From the NCBI RefSeq assembly GCF_900142995.1, contig NZ_FRCR01000004.1:1-64000 (forward strand): a stretch of 64,000 bases of DNA, written 5' to 3'. Below are positions 1 through 8,665 of this stretch, piece after piece. The stretch's first letter is position 1. Every line of letters starts with the position of its first letter. The notes beneath the pieces were generated by a model. The model was not told the DNA's origin. It saw nothing but the letters and a program-made list of their open reading frames with translations, and did not search any database. The position numbers and the translations under genes are program-made. The DNA comes from Caldanaerovirga acetigignens (lineage in GTDB: Bacteria > Bacillota > Thermosediminibacteria > Thermosediminibacterales > Thermosediminibacteraceae).

Positions 1-374
1 TTTACCGGGTTGAATGAGTCCACGTCTTTTCGGGGCGATATTTCGTATTTTACCCTGTCTTCCGAAATGTGAGCGGGTAGCGGCCGCATGACGAGTATGC
101 CGTGGACTTTTTCATCTTCGTTCAGTTGGTGGAGCTTTTTTACGAATTCTTCTTCCGGGGTGTTTTCGGGCATCTGTACTACGCTGGTTTCTATGCCGAT
201 CTCCGCACATCTTTTTTGGGCTCCTTTTACATACGACACCGAGTCGGGCCTTTCCCCTACTATCACTATGGCAAGGCCGGGGGTAACACCGCCTGCCTTT
301 AATACCTCTACCTCACTTATTAGTTTTTGTTTTAATGCATCCGCCACTTCTTTTCCGCTTAAGATATCTGCCAT
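1..374 (-). CDS. folD: FolD, methylene-THF dehydrogenase/cyclohydrolase (5' part only, runs off window)
   Basis: Bifunctional cytosolic enzyme of one-carbon metabolism: it interconverts methylene-, methenyl- and 10-formyl-THF, a middle step of the Wood-Ljungdahl methyl branch. The translated minus strand begins MADILSGKEVADAL, carries the substrate-loop region VSYVKGAQKRC with the catalytic-type Tyr and Lys, and reaches the HGILVMRPLPAH segment; the family usually has Q in QLPLP at that place, here RPLP. About 124 N-terminal residues are present and the NADP-binding half lies outside the window. The ATG at 374 is preceded by GGAGG about 9 bases upstream. It is the last visible gene of the cooF...fchA operon, 36 bases after fchA. 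Confidence 0.9.
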   Translation of the reverse strand, partial: MADILSGKEVADALKQKLISEVEVLKAGGVTPGLAIVIVGERPDSVSYVKGAQKRCAEIGIETSVVQMPENTPEEEFVKKLHQLNEDEKVHGILVMRPLPAHISEDRVKYEISPRKDVDSFNPV

Positions 375-410
375 TTGTCATGCCTCCAACTTTCATTTAA
401 ATTTTGAGAC

Positions 411-1040
411 TCAATCACCCAAAATCTCTTTTACTTTTGCATAAACGTCATCGGCAATCGTCAAAGCTTCACCACAGATTCTTTCCATCACATCCCTAGT
501 GCTTCTGACAAATCCTTCATCCTTGATGCCGTTTAGATTTATAATTACGTTCATCCTGCTGCTTAATAATGCAGCCTTGAGGCACAATACACCGACGCCA
601 ACGTCGCTGATGGCAAGTCTGTTTCCTATATCCGCCAGCTTTCTGTGGAGTTTTATGGCTTCATATAAAAGTTCCATGATTTTAATCGGCACCTTGCACG
701 CTTCCTTTAATGCCTGCTCCATCGCCTCATTTCTTTTTGCCTTCTCCTCTTCGGTATTTTTCGGCATTTTATATACACCGGCAACCTTACCGAAAACCTT
801 AGCATCCTCATCCACCAGGTCCAGCAATTCGGCTTGAAGGCTCCTGGCCTTCTCGAGTATCTTGATTATCTCTGCTTCCACATCTTTATACTTTTCTTTT
901 CCCACGGTGAGGTTTCCAACCATACTGCCTAGTGCAACACCTATGGCACCAACTAAGGCAGCTGCACCCCCTCCTCCCGGGACAGGCTCTTTGGAGGAGA
1001 GCAATTCAATAAATTCGCGAACACTTTTTTCTTTTATCAC
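411..1040 (-). CDS. fchA: FchA-type methenyl-THF cyclohydrolase / formimino-THF cyclodeaminase
   Basis: A 209-residue all-helical protein of the FTCD_C (cyclodeaminase) family. Members hydrolyse methenyl-THF to 10-formyl-THF or remove ammonia from 5-formimino-THF. The sequence shows the family Gly-rich start PVPGGGGAAALVGAIG (about 20-35) and the ISDVGVGVLCLKAALL segment (about 145-160). Its position between fhs and folD argues for the cyclohydrolase role in the Wood-Ljungdahl branch. A paralogue with the same motifs sits at the end of the hut operon (15709-16344). It overlaps the upstream DUF166 gene by 4 bases, so the two are probably translationally coupled. Confidence 0.88.
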   Translation of the reverse strand: MIKEKSVREFIELLSSKEPVPGGGGAAALVGAIGVALGSMVGNLTVGKEKYKDVEAEIIKILEKARSLQAELLDLVDEDAKVFGKVAGVYKMPKNTEEEKAKRNEAMEQALKEACKVPIKIMELLYEAIKLHRKLADIGNRLAISDVGVGVLCLKAALLSSRMNVIINLNGIKDEGFVRSTRDVMERICGEALTIADDVYAKVKEILGD

Positions 1041-1864
1041 TCGTTACCCTCCCAATCGCTTTTTTCCACCGCTTTTTTTATAGCAGCCAGATTTATACGG
1101 GCTGCCAGGTGCATCACCGAATCACCTATTTCCATGTCTATTTTGCTACTTGCAAGGCATGCATAACAGTGCCACAGCTTATTTGCTACTTCTACAGCTT
1201 CCTCTTTTTTCACTCCGATAAGACCGGCTGCTACATGATAAGTAGCTCCGCAGGGGGCCGAAGACTCAACCAAAACATCCTCAATAATTCCGCGATGATT
1301 CACCTTAATCTCAAATTGAGGCCTTCCAAGCCTAAAGGCTTTCAGAAATTCGTCTATAAAGGCTTGACCGCTTTTTTCCAGAGCACAGAAAGGGCGGGGG
1401 AAAACGCACTCGATACCGTATGTCATACAAAGTTTTTTTATCTTTTTTTCGAAATGTGAATCGAACCATGCAGGATTTTCTTTAGGAGCTATAAGGGCCC
1501 GGCAACCTCTAGTCGCTGCTTTTTTAATAAGCTCTTCCATTAAGTCCGGATGAAGTCCGGCTGCTATGAGAACATTGTGCTGTGGAATTTTTGAAGGTAT
1601 GTAGTTCTCCGGATTATCCACGATTTGCGGCAAAACTGCTGGAAAAACGATAATTCCGGTTATATACTGAGAATAATCGAGATCATACCTTTTTCTGTAC
1701 TCAAGACATTTCTTGTCTGCTATACCCTTTCCCCTTTTGTAATCTGTCAGATGTGATATCAGTCTGCGGTGAACATATTCACCGCCAAATCTAACCTCAA
1801 AAGGACCCGGGATAGAAAGTTCGTCATCACCTGAAGCTAGCAAGATTTTAAATTTTCCCTTCAT
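1037..1864 (-). CDS. DUF166 family protein in the Wood-Ljungdahl operon
   Basis: A 275-residue soluble protein that I assign to the DUF166 family, otherwise best known from methanogens; the name is from memory and the reaction is not established. Visible features: an N-terminal segment KILLASGDDELSI, a central PQHNVLIAAGLHPDL segment, and a C-terminal part rich in conserved-looking Cys and His (SSAPCGATYHVA near 205, LWHCYACLASSK near 235). The C-terminal Cys cluster suggests metal or cofactor binding, which is inference. It lies between fhs (23 bases) and fchA (4-base overlap), so it is co-transcribed with folate C1 enzymes and likely acts in the same pathway. Confidence 0.7.
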   Translation of the reverse strand: MKGKFKILLASGDDELSIPGPFEVRFGGEYVHRRLISHLTDYKRGKGIADKKCLEYRKRYDLDYSQYITGIIVFPAVLPQIVDNPENYIPSKIPQHNVLIAAGLHPDLMEELIKKAATRGCRALIAPKENPAWFDSHFEKKIKKLCMTYGIECVFPRPFCALEKSGQAFIDEFLKAFRLGRPQFEIKVNHRGIIEDVLVESSAPCGATYHVAAGLIGVKKEEAVEVANKLWHCYACLASSKIDMEIGDSVMHLAARINLAAIKKAVEKSDWEGNE

Positions 1865-1887
1865 TTTTCCCCGCCCTCTTTTCTTTA

Positions 1888-3567
1888 TTAGAAAAGCCCG
1901 CTTATTCTGCCGTTTGAATCCACGTCTATGTTCTCCGCGGCCGGCCTCTTTGGCAATCCCGGCATCGTCATTATTTCACCGGTCAGGGCCACGGCAAACC
2001 CGGCACCAGCGGATATCCGCACATTTCTCACGGTTATCCTAAAGCCCGTGGGCCTTCCCAATAACGCCGGGTTGTCGCTCAATGAATACTGGGTCTTTGC
2101 TATGCACACCGGCACGTCCCTGAACCCGAGCTTTTCTATGGTCTCTATCTCTTTCTTCGCGGCAGCGGTAAAGTCCACTCCGTCGGCCCCGTATATTTCC
2201 TTCGCTATGGTCTCGATTTTCTCGGCTATGCCCATCTCCAGCGGATACAGGGGCTTGTAGTTGTTTTTCCCTTCTTCTATGAGCCTGAGCACTTCTTCGG
2301 CCAGGCCAATTCCGCCTTCGCCGCCCTTTGCCCATACTTCCGAGATTACCGCTTTTACTCCCTTCTCTTTGCATTCTTCTTTTATAAGATTGAGTTCCGC
2401 TTCGGTATCGCTGGGGAAGCGGTTTACGGCTACTACCGCCGGAAGGCCGAATTTTTGCGTTATGTTTTCTATGTGTTTCATCAGGTTGGGTATGCCTTTT
2501 TTCAGAGCTTCCAGGTTTTCTTCACTTAGCTTTTCTTTCGGTACCCCTCCATTGTATTTCAACGCCCGGACTGAGGCCACGATTACTACGGCGTTGGGCT
2601 TTATGCCCGCTACCCGGCATTTTATGTCCAGAAATTTCTCTGCTCCCAGGTCCGCTCCGAATCCGGCTTCGGTTACTACGTAGTCCGCCAGTTTCATGGC
2701 CATCTTCGTGGCGACTACACTGTTGCAGCCGTGGGCTATGTTGGCAAAGGGCCCTCCGTGTACAAAGGCTGGAGTGCCTTCTAACGTCTGCACCAGGTTG
2801 GGCTTAAATGCATCTTTCAGCAGTGCCGCCATCGCTCCCTGGGCCTTGAGGTCGCCGGCGGTTACGGGCCTTCCGTCATAGGTATAGGCCACCACTATCC
2901 GGGAAAGGCGGTTTTTGAGGTCTTCCAGGTCCGTCGCCAGGCAGAATACCGCCATAACTTCTGAGGCTACCGTTATGTCAAAGCCGTCTTCCCTGGGAAC
3001 TCCGTTGGCTTTACCTCCAAGGCCGTCGACTATGAACCTCAGTTGCCTGTCGTTCATATCCATGCAGCGCCTCCAAACTACGCGCCGCGGGTCAATGCCA
3101 AGTTCGTTGCCCTGGTATATGTGGTTGTCCACCATGGCCGCCAGCAAGTTGTTGGCCGCTCCTATGGCGTGAATGTCTCCGGTAAAGTGCAGGTTTATGT
3201 CTTCCATGGGCACTACCTGAGCGTAACCGCCGCCGGCCGCTCCGCCTTTTACGCCAAAGACCGGGCCAAGAGAGGGCTCCCTTAAAGCTATGGCCGCATT
3301 TTTGCCGAGCCTTCTCAAGGCATCCCCTAGGCCTACCGTCGTGGTGGTCTTTCCTTCACCGGCGGGCGTGGGGTTTATGGCGGTCACCAGAATCAGTTTG
3401 GCATCGGGTCTGTCTCCAAGGCGTTTTAATAAATTGTAATCTACCTTCGCTTTATATTTGCCGTAGTATTCGATGTCGTCCTCGGAAAGCCCGAGTTTTG
3501 CAGCAATGTCCCTTATGTGCTCTAGTTTTGCCTCCTGGGCTATTTCTATGTCGCTTTTGAAAGCCAT
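1888..3567 (-). CDS. fhs: Formate-tetrahydrofolate ligase (10-formyl-THF synthetase)
   Basis: Ligates formate to THF using ATP, giving 10-formyl-THF, the entry of formate into the Wood-Ljungdahl methyl branch; run in reverse it makes ATP during degradation of C1 donors. The 559-residue length is normal for bacterial Fhs. The nucleotide-binding loop [13 protein letters not shown] is at about 67-79, followed by [19 protein letters not shown] near 96-114 and the C-terminal [16 protein letters not shown] motif typical of the family. The ATG follows a GGACGGGG-like ribosome site. It lies 29 bases after folT in the same operon. Confidence 0.97.
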   Translation of the reverse strand: MAFKSDIEIAQEAKLEHIRDIAAKLGLSEDDIEYYGKYKAKVDYNLLKRLGDRPDAKLILVTAINPTPAGEGKTTTTVGLGDALRRLGKNAAIALREPSLGPVFGVKGGAAGGGYAQVVPMEDINLHFTGDIHAIGAANNLLAAMVDNHIYQGNELGIDPRRVVWRRCMDMNDRQLRFIVDGLGGKANGVPREDGFDITVASEVMAVFCLATDLEDLKNRLSRIVVAYTYDGRPVTAGDLKAQGAMAALLKDAFKPNLVQTLEGTPAFVHGGPFANIAHGCNSVVATKMAMKLADYVVTEAGFGADLGAEKFLDIKCRVAGIKPNAVVIVASVRALKYNGGVPKEKLSEENLEALKKGIPNLMKHIENITQKFGLPAVVAVNRFPSDTEAELNLIKEECKEKGVKAVISEVWAKGGEGGIGLAEEVLRLIEEGKNNYKPLYPLEMGIAEKIETIAKEIYGADGVDFTAAAKKEIETIEKLGFRDVPVCIAKTQYSLSDNPALLGRPTGFRITVRNVRISAGAGFAVALTGEIMTMPGLPKRPAAENIDVDSNGRISGLF

Positions 3568-3596
3568 TTACACCCCGTCCTTTCTGTGGAATCTTT

Positions 3597-4130
3597 TTAA
3601 TTGATTTTTTGCGGAACCAGGCCGATATTAAACCTTTTCATAATTAGCCTGGCAAAAATGGTGTATATTAGAATATTAACAGCTTGAACGATACAAGAAC
3701 TTGTCATCTTGTAGACCAGCGGTATACCGAAGAGCTTGTAGAGAAAATAGGGCACGAGTAACACCGAGGTTATTATCTGTCCGGTAGCTATCGCTATGGC
3801 AAGTTGCCAGATGTTCGGTTGTTTGCTGTCAAAAAGTCTTATCATAAAACCAGGTATCATGCCGGTCAATGCAGCGGTAAAAGTAAAATGAGGCATATAC
3901 GGTCCCATCGGGTTTATCCAGTAGCCCACCAAATCGCCGATGGCTCCTACAATTCCTCCCGCTGCCGGGCCCATCGTAATCCCGGCCATGATGACGGGAA
4001 ATCCTCCGAATCCTATTCTTATTGCTTCCACCGTACCGAGCGCTATCCTTATGCTGGCAATTCGGGTAAGTATTATGTTCAGCACCACGAACATCGCCAT
4101 GTAGGTAATTTTCTTTGTGCTAATTTTCAT
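3597..4130 (-). CDS. folT: FolT-like S component of an ECF folate transporter
   Basis: A 177-residue, very hydrophobic membrane protein with about five to six transmembrane segments. It matches the substrate-binding S component of energy-coupling-factor transporters for folate: N-terminal MAMFVVLNIILTR, then RIGFGGFPVIMAGI and GPAAGGIVGAIGDLVGYW with the usual Gly-rich helices. S components need the shared EcfA/A'/T module, which is not in this window. Its place inside the Wood-Ljungdahl operon, between cooC and fhs, supports folate as the substrate, because acetogenic metabolism needs much THF. Biotin or queuosine precursor S components are less likely given the neighbours. Confidence 0.85.
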   Translation of the reverse strand: MKISTKKITYMAMFVVLNIILTRIASIRIALGTVEAIRIGFGGFPVIMAGITMGPAAGGIVGAIGDLVGYWINPMGPYMPHFTFTAALTGMIPGFMIRLFDSKQPNIWQLAIAIATGQIITSVLLVPYFLYKLFGIPLVYKMTSSCIVQAVNILIYTIFARLIMKRFNIGLVPQKIN

Positions 4131-4166
4131 AAAATTGGTGTCCTCCTCAAAAATTGGCTCTTGATA

Positions 4167-4955
4167 TTAGAGAATATTTTCCATTACAAAGCTGGTAATC
4201 ATATTCTTTATGACGGCAATCTTGTCTCTTGTTTGCTTGCTGGCATAGAAGGGAGAGATGCCTTCCCTATCTGCTTTTTCTACTGTAACATCGTAGCTCA
4301 ATATTCCCAGCAGATTTTTTGCTTCCACGTTGTTTTTTATAAAATTTTCATCATCCCGGTCTTTTACCTTATTTCCCACAACGATGACCTTATTTACACC
4401 TATCTCGGCTGCAAGTTTCCTTATAGAATAATAGGTGTTTATGCTCTTTAAAGAAGGTTCTACTACAACTATGAAAGCATCAACACAATCCGCCGTGGCT
4501 CTTCCTAAATGTTCTATACCAGCTTCCATATCCACTATCAGCACATCTTTGCTATCAAGAAGCAAATGCCGCATTATGGCCCGCAAAAAGGTGTGTTCCG
4601 GGCAAGCACAACCTGAGCCGCCCTTTTTTATTCCGCCCATTACCAAGAGCCGGACGCCCTCGTGTTCAATGCAAAATCTCTCAGGTATGTCTTCGACCTT
4701 TGGATTGAGCGTAAACATCTGGCCCACAAGACCGGGTTGGGCTCCTGTCCTTTCTGCTATGAGGTCTCTCATCTCAGAAAGAGGTGCGATTTTCCTTTGC
4801 TTATCCTCAGGAAATCCCAGGGTGGCTGCAAGGTTAGCATCCGGATCTGCATCTACAGCCATCACCCTGTAACCTTCCGCTGCATACAATTTAGCGAGGA
4901 CTGCGGCAAGGGTGGTTTTACCAACCCCGCCCTTGCCGGTAATAGCTATTTTCAT
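4167..4955 (-). CDS. cooC: CooC-type ATPase for CO dehydrogenase nickel maturation
   Basis: P-loop ATPase of the MinD/CooC group that assists insertion of nickel into the C-cluster of CO dehydrogenase. The protein begins MKIAITGKGGVGKTT with a deviant Walker A (KGGVGKT) at residues 8-14, then a switch-I-like DADPDANLA, and a VDMEAGIEHLGR segment in place of a strict Walker B. A Cys pair GSGCACPE near 115 fits the metal-binding motif of CooC dimers. The start at 4955 is chosen because GGAGG (4964-4968) stands 8 bases before it; a longer reading from 4970 would begin inside the ribosome site. It follows cooS by 15 bases. Confidence 0.92.
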   Translation of the reverse strand: MKIAITGKGGVGKTTLAAVLAKLYAAEGYRVMAVDADPDANLAATLGFPEDKQRKIAPLSEMRDLIAERTGAQPGLVGQMFTLNPKVEDIPERFCIEHEGVRLLVMGGIKKGGSGCACPEHTFLRAIMRHLLLDSKDVLIVDMEAGIEHLGRATADCVDAFIVVVEPSLKSINTYYSIRKLAAEIGVNKVIVVGNKVKDRDDENFIKNNVEAKNLLGILSYDVTVEKADREGISPFYASKQTRDKIAVIKNMITSFVMENIL

Positions 4956-4970
4956 ACCTTTAACCTCCAT

Positions 4971-6857
4971 TTAAATCCCCAGTTGCTTACGCTTATTTTC
5001 GATATGAACTGCAATTTTTTCGGCAGCTTTGACCGGGTCTTTTTCTATTTCAAACCTGCCACCTAAGACGCTTTCCAGGTCTTTTGTCAGATAGTTTGTT
5101 ACATTTTCCGAACCGGTGACAGCGGGAGATACACCCAATACTACGTATATACCTGAGGCTACAGCATAAAGACCTATAGATTGAGCCTTCTCAGACATCC
5201 ATTCAGGCGCCGCAGCAGCTACCGGCAAATCGCTGATGTCCACGCCCATGTAATTGGCCACTTCAGAAAGTAGCACCAGAATACGGCTTATGTCCACACA
5301 GGACCCAAGATGGAGCACGGGAGGTATGTCAAGCAGTTCGCAAACGGTAGCAAGCCCTTTTCCGCAGTATTTTCGGGCATCTTTGCTCATTAGCCCCGCC
5401 TTTATACAGGAATGCGCACCGCACCCTGTCGTCACAACGAGTATGTCGCGCCTTAAAAGCTCCTTTGCAAGAGTAACGTGGCACGAGTTGTGCGGCTGCT
5501 TATGGTTGTTGCAGCCAACTATCGCTACCGCACCCCTTAGCACGCCCGATTTTATAGCGTCAACGAGGGGTTTTACGGTCCCGGAAGGATGGGCGAAGGA
5601 ATTTGTAACCCGGTCGAGGATTTTGATTATGGCTTCGAAACTATAACCTATCTCCCCTTCGCTTTTTACATCGGGTATATAAATTTCTCCCTTCCTGTTT
5701 TTGAAGTTCATTACCGCTTCTTTTACTATCCTTTTTGCTATATCCAGACCTTTTTGTTCGTCGAATTCTATATGAATTGCTCCAGGAACTTTTGCCTTGG
5801 GAGAAGTAGTAATAAGCTTCGTATGGTAGCATTTTGCTACTGTGGCAAGGGAAGGCATTATGCATTGAACGTCAACTATCATAGCCTCAACGGCGCCGGT
5901 CACAATAGCCAGTTCCTGCTGGAAGAAATCGCCTGCCATCGGAATTCCATGCCTCATGGCTATCTCGTTGCCCGTGCAGCACATACCCACTACGTTTATG
6001 CCTTCTGCTCCCTGTTTTTTCGCAAGTTCCAAAAGTTCCGAGTCTTTTGCCGCCATTACGATAGCCTCAGACAGAGTGGGCTCGTGACCGTGTACCACTA
6101 TATTTACGCATTCCTTCTTCAAGACGCCGAGATTGGCCTCCACCTTCCGGGGCGCAGGGGTGCCAAAAAGCACGTCGCTCAGCTCAGTGCCTATCATAGA
6201 GCCTCCCCATCCGTCGCTCAAGGCCGCCCTTATCGCCTGCCTGATTATGTTCCTGTAGTCGGCATCGCATCCCATATGGGTGGAGTGCAAAACCTCTACA
6301 ATTTCTCTATCTATGGCCTCCGGGGCCACCCCTAATTCATCCCATAAATTTTGCCTTTTATGCGGCGCTCTCTTTAAAAATAGTAATTTGCCGAATATTT
6401 TACCGAATTCCGATAGAGCTTTTTCCGCCACTTCTCTGGCAATACGCGAAGCATCCTTGCCCTCTACCTTAATGCCCCACTCGCCGGCTATTTTAAAAAG
6501 CTTTTCCTCATCTTTTACAGAGCTTTTACCGGTCGCATGATAAAGGGCCAGGGCAATATCCCTTCCATGGTCCGAATGGGCTGCGGAACCGGCAGCGACC
6601 GCCCTAGCAAAGTTTCGCGATACAATCGTGTCCTCGGTCGCTCCGCATATACCCGCTTTAGGTCCATCGTCCGAAACTTTTACAATACGACACGGCCCCA
6701 TGGAGCAATTGGTACAGCATAGTCCCATCTCGCCAAAGCCGCACTGGGGCTGCATAGCAAGGGCGCGGTCCCATACCGTATCTATTCGCTCCTTTTTAGC
6801 CTTATCGTATAACTTTTTTGTCGCCGCATCGCAGGTGAATAATTCACAGTTTATCAT
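4971..6857 (-). CDS. cooS: Anaerobic Ni-Fe carbon monoxide dehydrogenase catalytic subunit
   Basis: Oxidises CO to CO2 (or the reverse) at a Ni-4Fe-4S C-cluster, passing electrons to ferredoxin. The 628-residue length is typical of monofunctional CooS. The N-terminal Cys cluster with C39, C47, C48, C51 and C56 provides the D- and B-cluster ligands. The C-cluster region is visible as HGHEP at 256-260, GMCCTGNE near 291-298, then GCNNHKQPHNSCH, TTGCGAHSC and HLGSCVD farther on. It is flanked by the ferredoxin gene (12 bases upstream) and cooC. No acetyl-CoA synthase subunit is in the window, so whether it joins ACS or acts alone is open. Confidence 0.97.
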   Translation of the reverse strand: MINCELFTCDAATKKLYDKAKKERIDTVWDRALAMQPQCGFGEMGLCCTNCSMGPCRIVKVSDDGPKAGICGATEDTIVSRNFARAVAAGSAAHSDHGRDIALALYHATGKSSVKDEEKLFKIAGEWGIKVEGKDASRIAREVAEKALSEFGKIFGKLLFLKRAPHKRQNLWDELGVAPEAIDREIVEVLHSTHMGCDADYRNIIRQAIRAALSDGWGGSMIGTELSDVLFGTPAPRKVEANLGVLKKECVNIVVHGHEPTLSEAIVMAAKDSELLELAKKQGAEGINVVGMCCTGNEIAMRHGIPMAGDFFQQELAIVTGAVEAMIVDVQCIMPSLATVAKCYHTKLITTSPKAKVPGAIHIEFDEQKGLDIAKRIVKEAVMNFKNRKGEIYIPDVKSEGEIGYSFEAIIKILDRVTNSFAHPSGTVKPLVDAIKSGVLRGAVAIVGCNNHKQPHNSCHVTLAKELLRRDILVVTTGCGAHSCIKAGLMSKDARKYCGKGLATVCELLDIPPVLHLGSCVDISRILVLLSEVANYMGVDISDLPVAAAAPEWMSEKAQSIGLYAVASGIYVVLGVSPAVTGSENVTNYLTKDLESVLGGRFEIEKDPVKAAEKIAVHIENKRKQLGI

Positions 6858-6869
6858 GACAATACCTCC

Positions 6870-7286
6870 TTAAATAGCCTTTATCTTTAGTGCTCTTGTG
6901 GGGCAGGCCTTTGCACACAAAGGTTCATCTTGTTCGCTGCAGCGGTCGCAAATAGTTGGATAACTGCTCAAAACGATAGCTCCAAAGGGGCAGGCCTCCC
7001 GACACAGACCGCATAGGGTGCATGTAAGATAATTTATTTTGATAGTTCCGGTTTTACTTCTGCTAAGTGCACCGACAGGACAGACTTCAACACATTTCGG
7101 TTTACTACAGAGGGCACATTGTTCTGCATTGAGTTTACCGTTTTTTACTTTTATTCTAATACGGGAAACTTTTTTCTCTTTTATAGCTCCAACCAAACTT
7201 TTGGTCTTTGAATGTGCCGCAGCACAAGCAAGTTCACAAGTCTTGCAGCCCAGACATTTATCCCTTTCGAAAAGGATTTTCACCAT
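6870..7286 (-). CDS. cooF: CooF-like polyferredoxin (four [4Fe-4S]-type Cys motifs)
   Basis: A 138-residue electron carrier with repeated ferredoxin motifs: CLGCKTCELAC near 12-22, CALCSKPKCVEVC near 57-69, CTLCGLCREAC near 90-100 and CDRCSEQDEPLC near 112-123. This HycB/CooF-like arrangement serves as partner for CO dehydrogenases, formate dehydrogenases or hydrogenases. Being the first gene of the cooS operon, 12 bases before cooS, it is most likely the CO dehydrogenase ferredoxin. Because the formate dehydrogenase and hydrogenase genes lie just upstream on the same strand, it could also serve as the HycB-like subunit of that complex. AGGAG precedes the ATG. Confidence 0.85.
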   Translation of the reverse strand: MVKILFERDKCLGCKTCELACAAAHSKTKSLVGAIKEKKVSRIRIKVKNGKLNAEQCALCSKPKCVEVCPVGALSRSKTGTIKINYLTCTLCGLCREACPFGAIVLSSYPTICDRCSEQDEPLCAKACPTRALKIKAI

Positions 7287-7340
7287 TATTTATCTCTCCT
7301 CACGTATATGTTTGTTAATATTTTCACAACTTCCGATTTT

Positions 7341-7369
7341 AGAATACTACTTCGTTAAATATTTGTCAA
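7341..7369 (-). promoter_or_regulatory. Sigma-A-type promoter of the cooF-cooS-fhs operon
   Basis: On the minus strand, TTGACA (7364-7369) is followed by a 17-base spacer and TATTCT (7341-7346). It stands in the gap between hydA and cooF, so the WL operon can be transcribed independently of the fdh-hyd genes upstream. Confidence 0.7.
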
Positions 7370-7372
7370 TAC

Positions 7373-8665
7373 CTAGTGAAAAAATATCTTTTTATCAAAA
7401 TATGCCGTATGCAGGAGCTCGTGCGACTTTTCCGACAGGGGACCGCCCAAGAATTCTGTATATAAAGCTTTTATAATAGGGTTATCCACCGCTGCAATTT
7501 GAGGCAGGCCGAGTTCATAGTAGTATATGGCTTTTTCCCTTTTTTTCAGCACCATTTTTCTCAAAGACCTCTTTGGAATCCGCGGCTGTCCTCCTCCACC
7601 AATACACCCGTCCGGGCAGGCCATCACCTCTATAAAATGATAGTCTGAAAAACCCCTTCTTATATCTTCCAGGAGCGGCATAGCATTTTTGATGCCGCCT
7701 ACCACCGCAACTTTTATCTTCCTGTTTTCAATTCCTATTACTGCTTCTCTGACGCCCTCCGCTCCCATAGCCGGCTCAAAAGTTATGTTTTTCAAGGGTT
7801 TTCCTGTGAGTTTTTTCACGAGAGTCCTTAGTGCCGCTTCCATTACACCCCCGCTTGTCCCAAAGAGAACGCCTGCTCCGGTGTACACTCCGAACGGGAC
7901 ATCGAAATTCTCTTCCGGCAAGTCTGTAAATTCGATTTGCTTTTCCTTTATCAACTGCGCCAGCTCCCTTGTTGTCAATACCGCATCCACATCATTATAT
8001 CCATCTTTATTCATTTCAGGTCTTTTAGCCTCATATTTTTTGGCTGTACACGGCATGGCCGAAAGCAGAAAAATTTTGTCTTTATCTATACCTTCTCTTT
8101 CTGCCATATAAGCCTTTACCAGGGCTCCAAACATTTGCTGTGGCGATTTGCATGAAGATAAAAGGGAAAGGAGCTCAGGATAGTTTTTTTCCATATAAAG
8201 CACCCACGCCGGACAGCACGAAGTGAACATGGGAAAAGGTCCGCCTCTTTCCAGCCTTTCCAAGAATTCATGCCCCTCTTCCATGGCAGTCAGGTCCGCA
8301 GCAAAGCAAGTATCATACACCCTGTCAAAACCCAGCTTTCTTAAGACCGAAGCCATTTTTCCAGGGACAATACTACCCGCTTCCATACCGAATTCCTCCC
8401 CCAGGCTTACTCTCAAAGCTGGAGCGCACTGCGCGATTTTAACTACGCTATCATCCTCAAGGACCTCTTTTACCCTTTCAAGCTCCGACACGTCGCTAGC
8501 AGCGCCTGTAGGGCAGGTGACTACGCACTGGCCACAGTTGATACACCGACGTTCGTCAATCTCATGCGGTATCAAAGGCTCTCCAAAGCATGCACCTGTC
8601 CCACAAACCTGCGAACACAAAGTACAGCCTTTGCAAAGCTCCTTATTTATCTCAACTATCGCCAT
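7373..8665 (-). CDS. [FeFe] hydrogenase catalytic subunit (HydA-like, probably HDCR hydrogenase)
   Basis: Catalyses reversible H2 oxidation at the H-cluster. All three H-cluster signatures are present: TSCCPAW near 148, MPCTAKK in the middle and MACPDGCIGGGGQP in the last third. The N-terminus has two [4Fe-4S] ferredoxin motifs (CKGCTLC and CINCGQCVVTCP) and no [2Fe-2S] domain, as in the HydA2 subunit of hydrogen-dependent CO2 reductase. The start at 8665 (MAIVEINK) is preferred over a GTG at 8674 because AGGAG overlaps that GTG and stands 8 bases before the ATG. It overlaps the end of fdhF by 14 bases, so the two are likely translated in a coupled way. Confidence 0.92.
   Translation of the reverse strand: MAIVEINKELCKGCTLCSQVCGTGACFGEPLIPHEIDERRCINCGQCVVTCPTGAASDVSELERVKEVLEDDSVVKIAQCAPALRVSLGEEFGMEAGSIVPGKMASVLRKLGFDRVYDTCFAADLTAMEEGHEFLERLERGGPFPMFTSCCPAWVLYMEKNYPELLSLLSSCKSPQQMFGALVKAYMAEREGIDKDKIFLLSAMPCTAKKYEAKRPEMNKDGYNDVDAVLTTRELAQLIKEKQIEFTDLPEENFDVPFGVYTGAGVLFGTSGGVMEAALRTLVKKLTGKPLKNITFEPAMGAEGVREAVIGIENRKIKVAVVGGIKNAMPLLEDIRRGFSDYHFIEVMACPDGCIGGGGQPRIPKRSLRKMVLKKREKAIYYYELGLPQIAAVDNPIIKALYTEFLGGPLSEKSHELLHTAYFDKKIFFH

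Noticed and set aside
85..444. Numerous long plus-strand frames opposite the minus-strand genes (for example here and at 3804-4451, 5589-6335, 19066-19929)
   Set aside because: They lie antisense to well-recognised genes, have low-complexity or Cys/Ser/Phe-rich translations, and lack ribosome sites.
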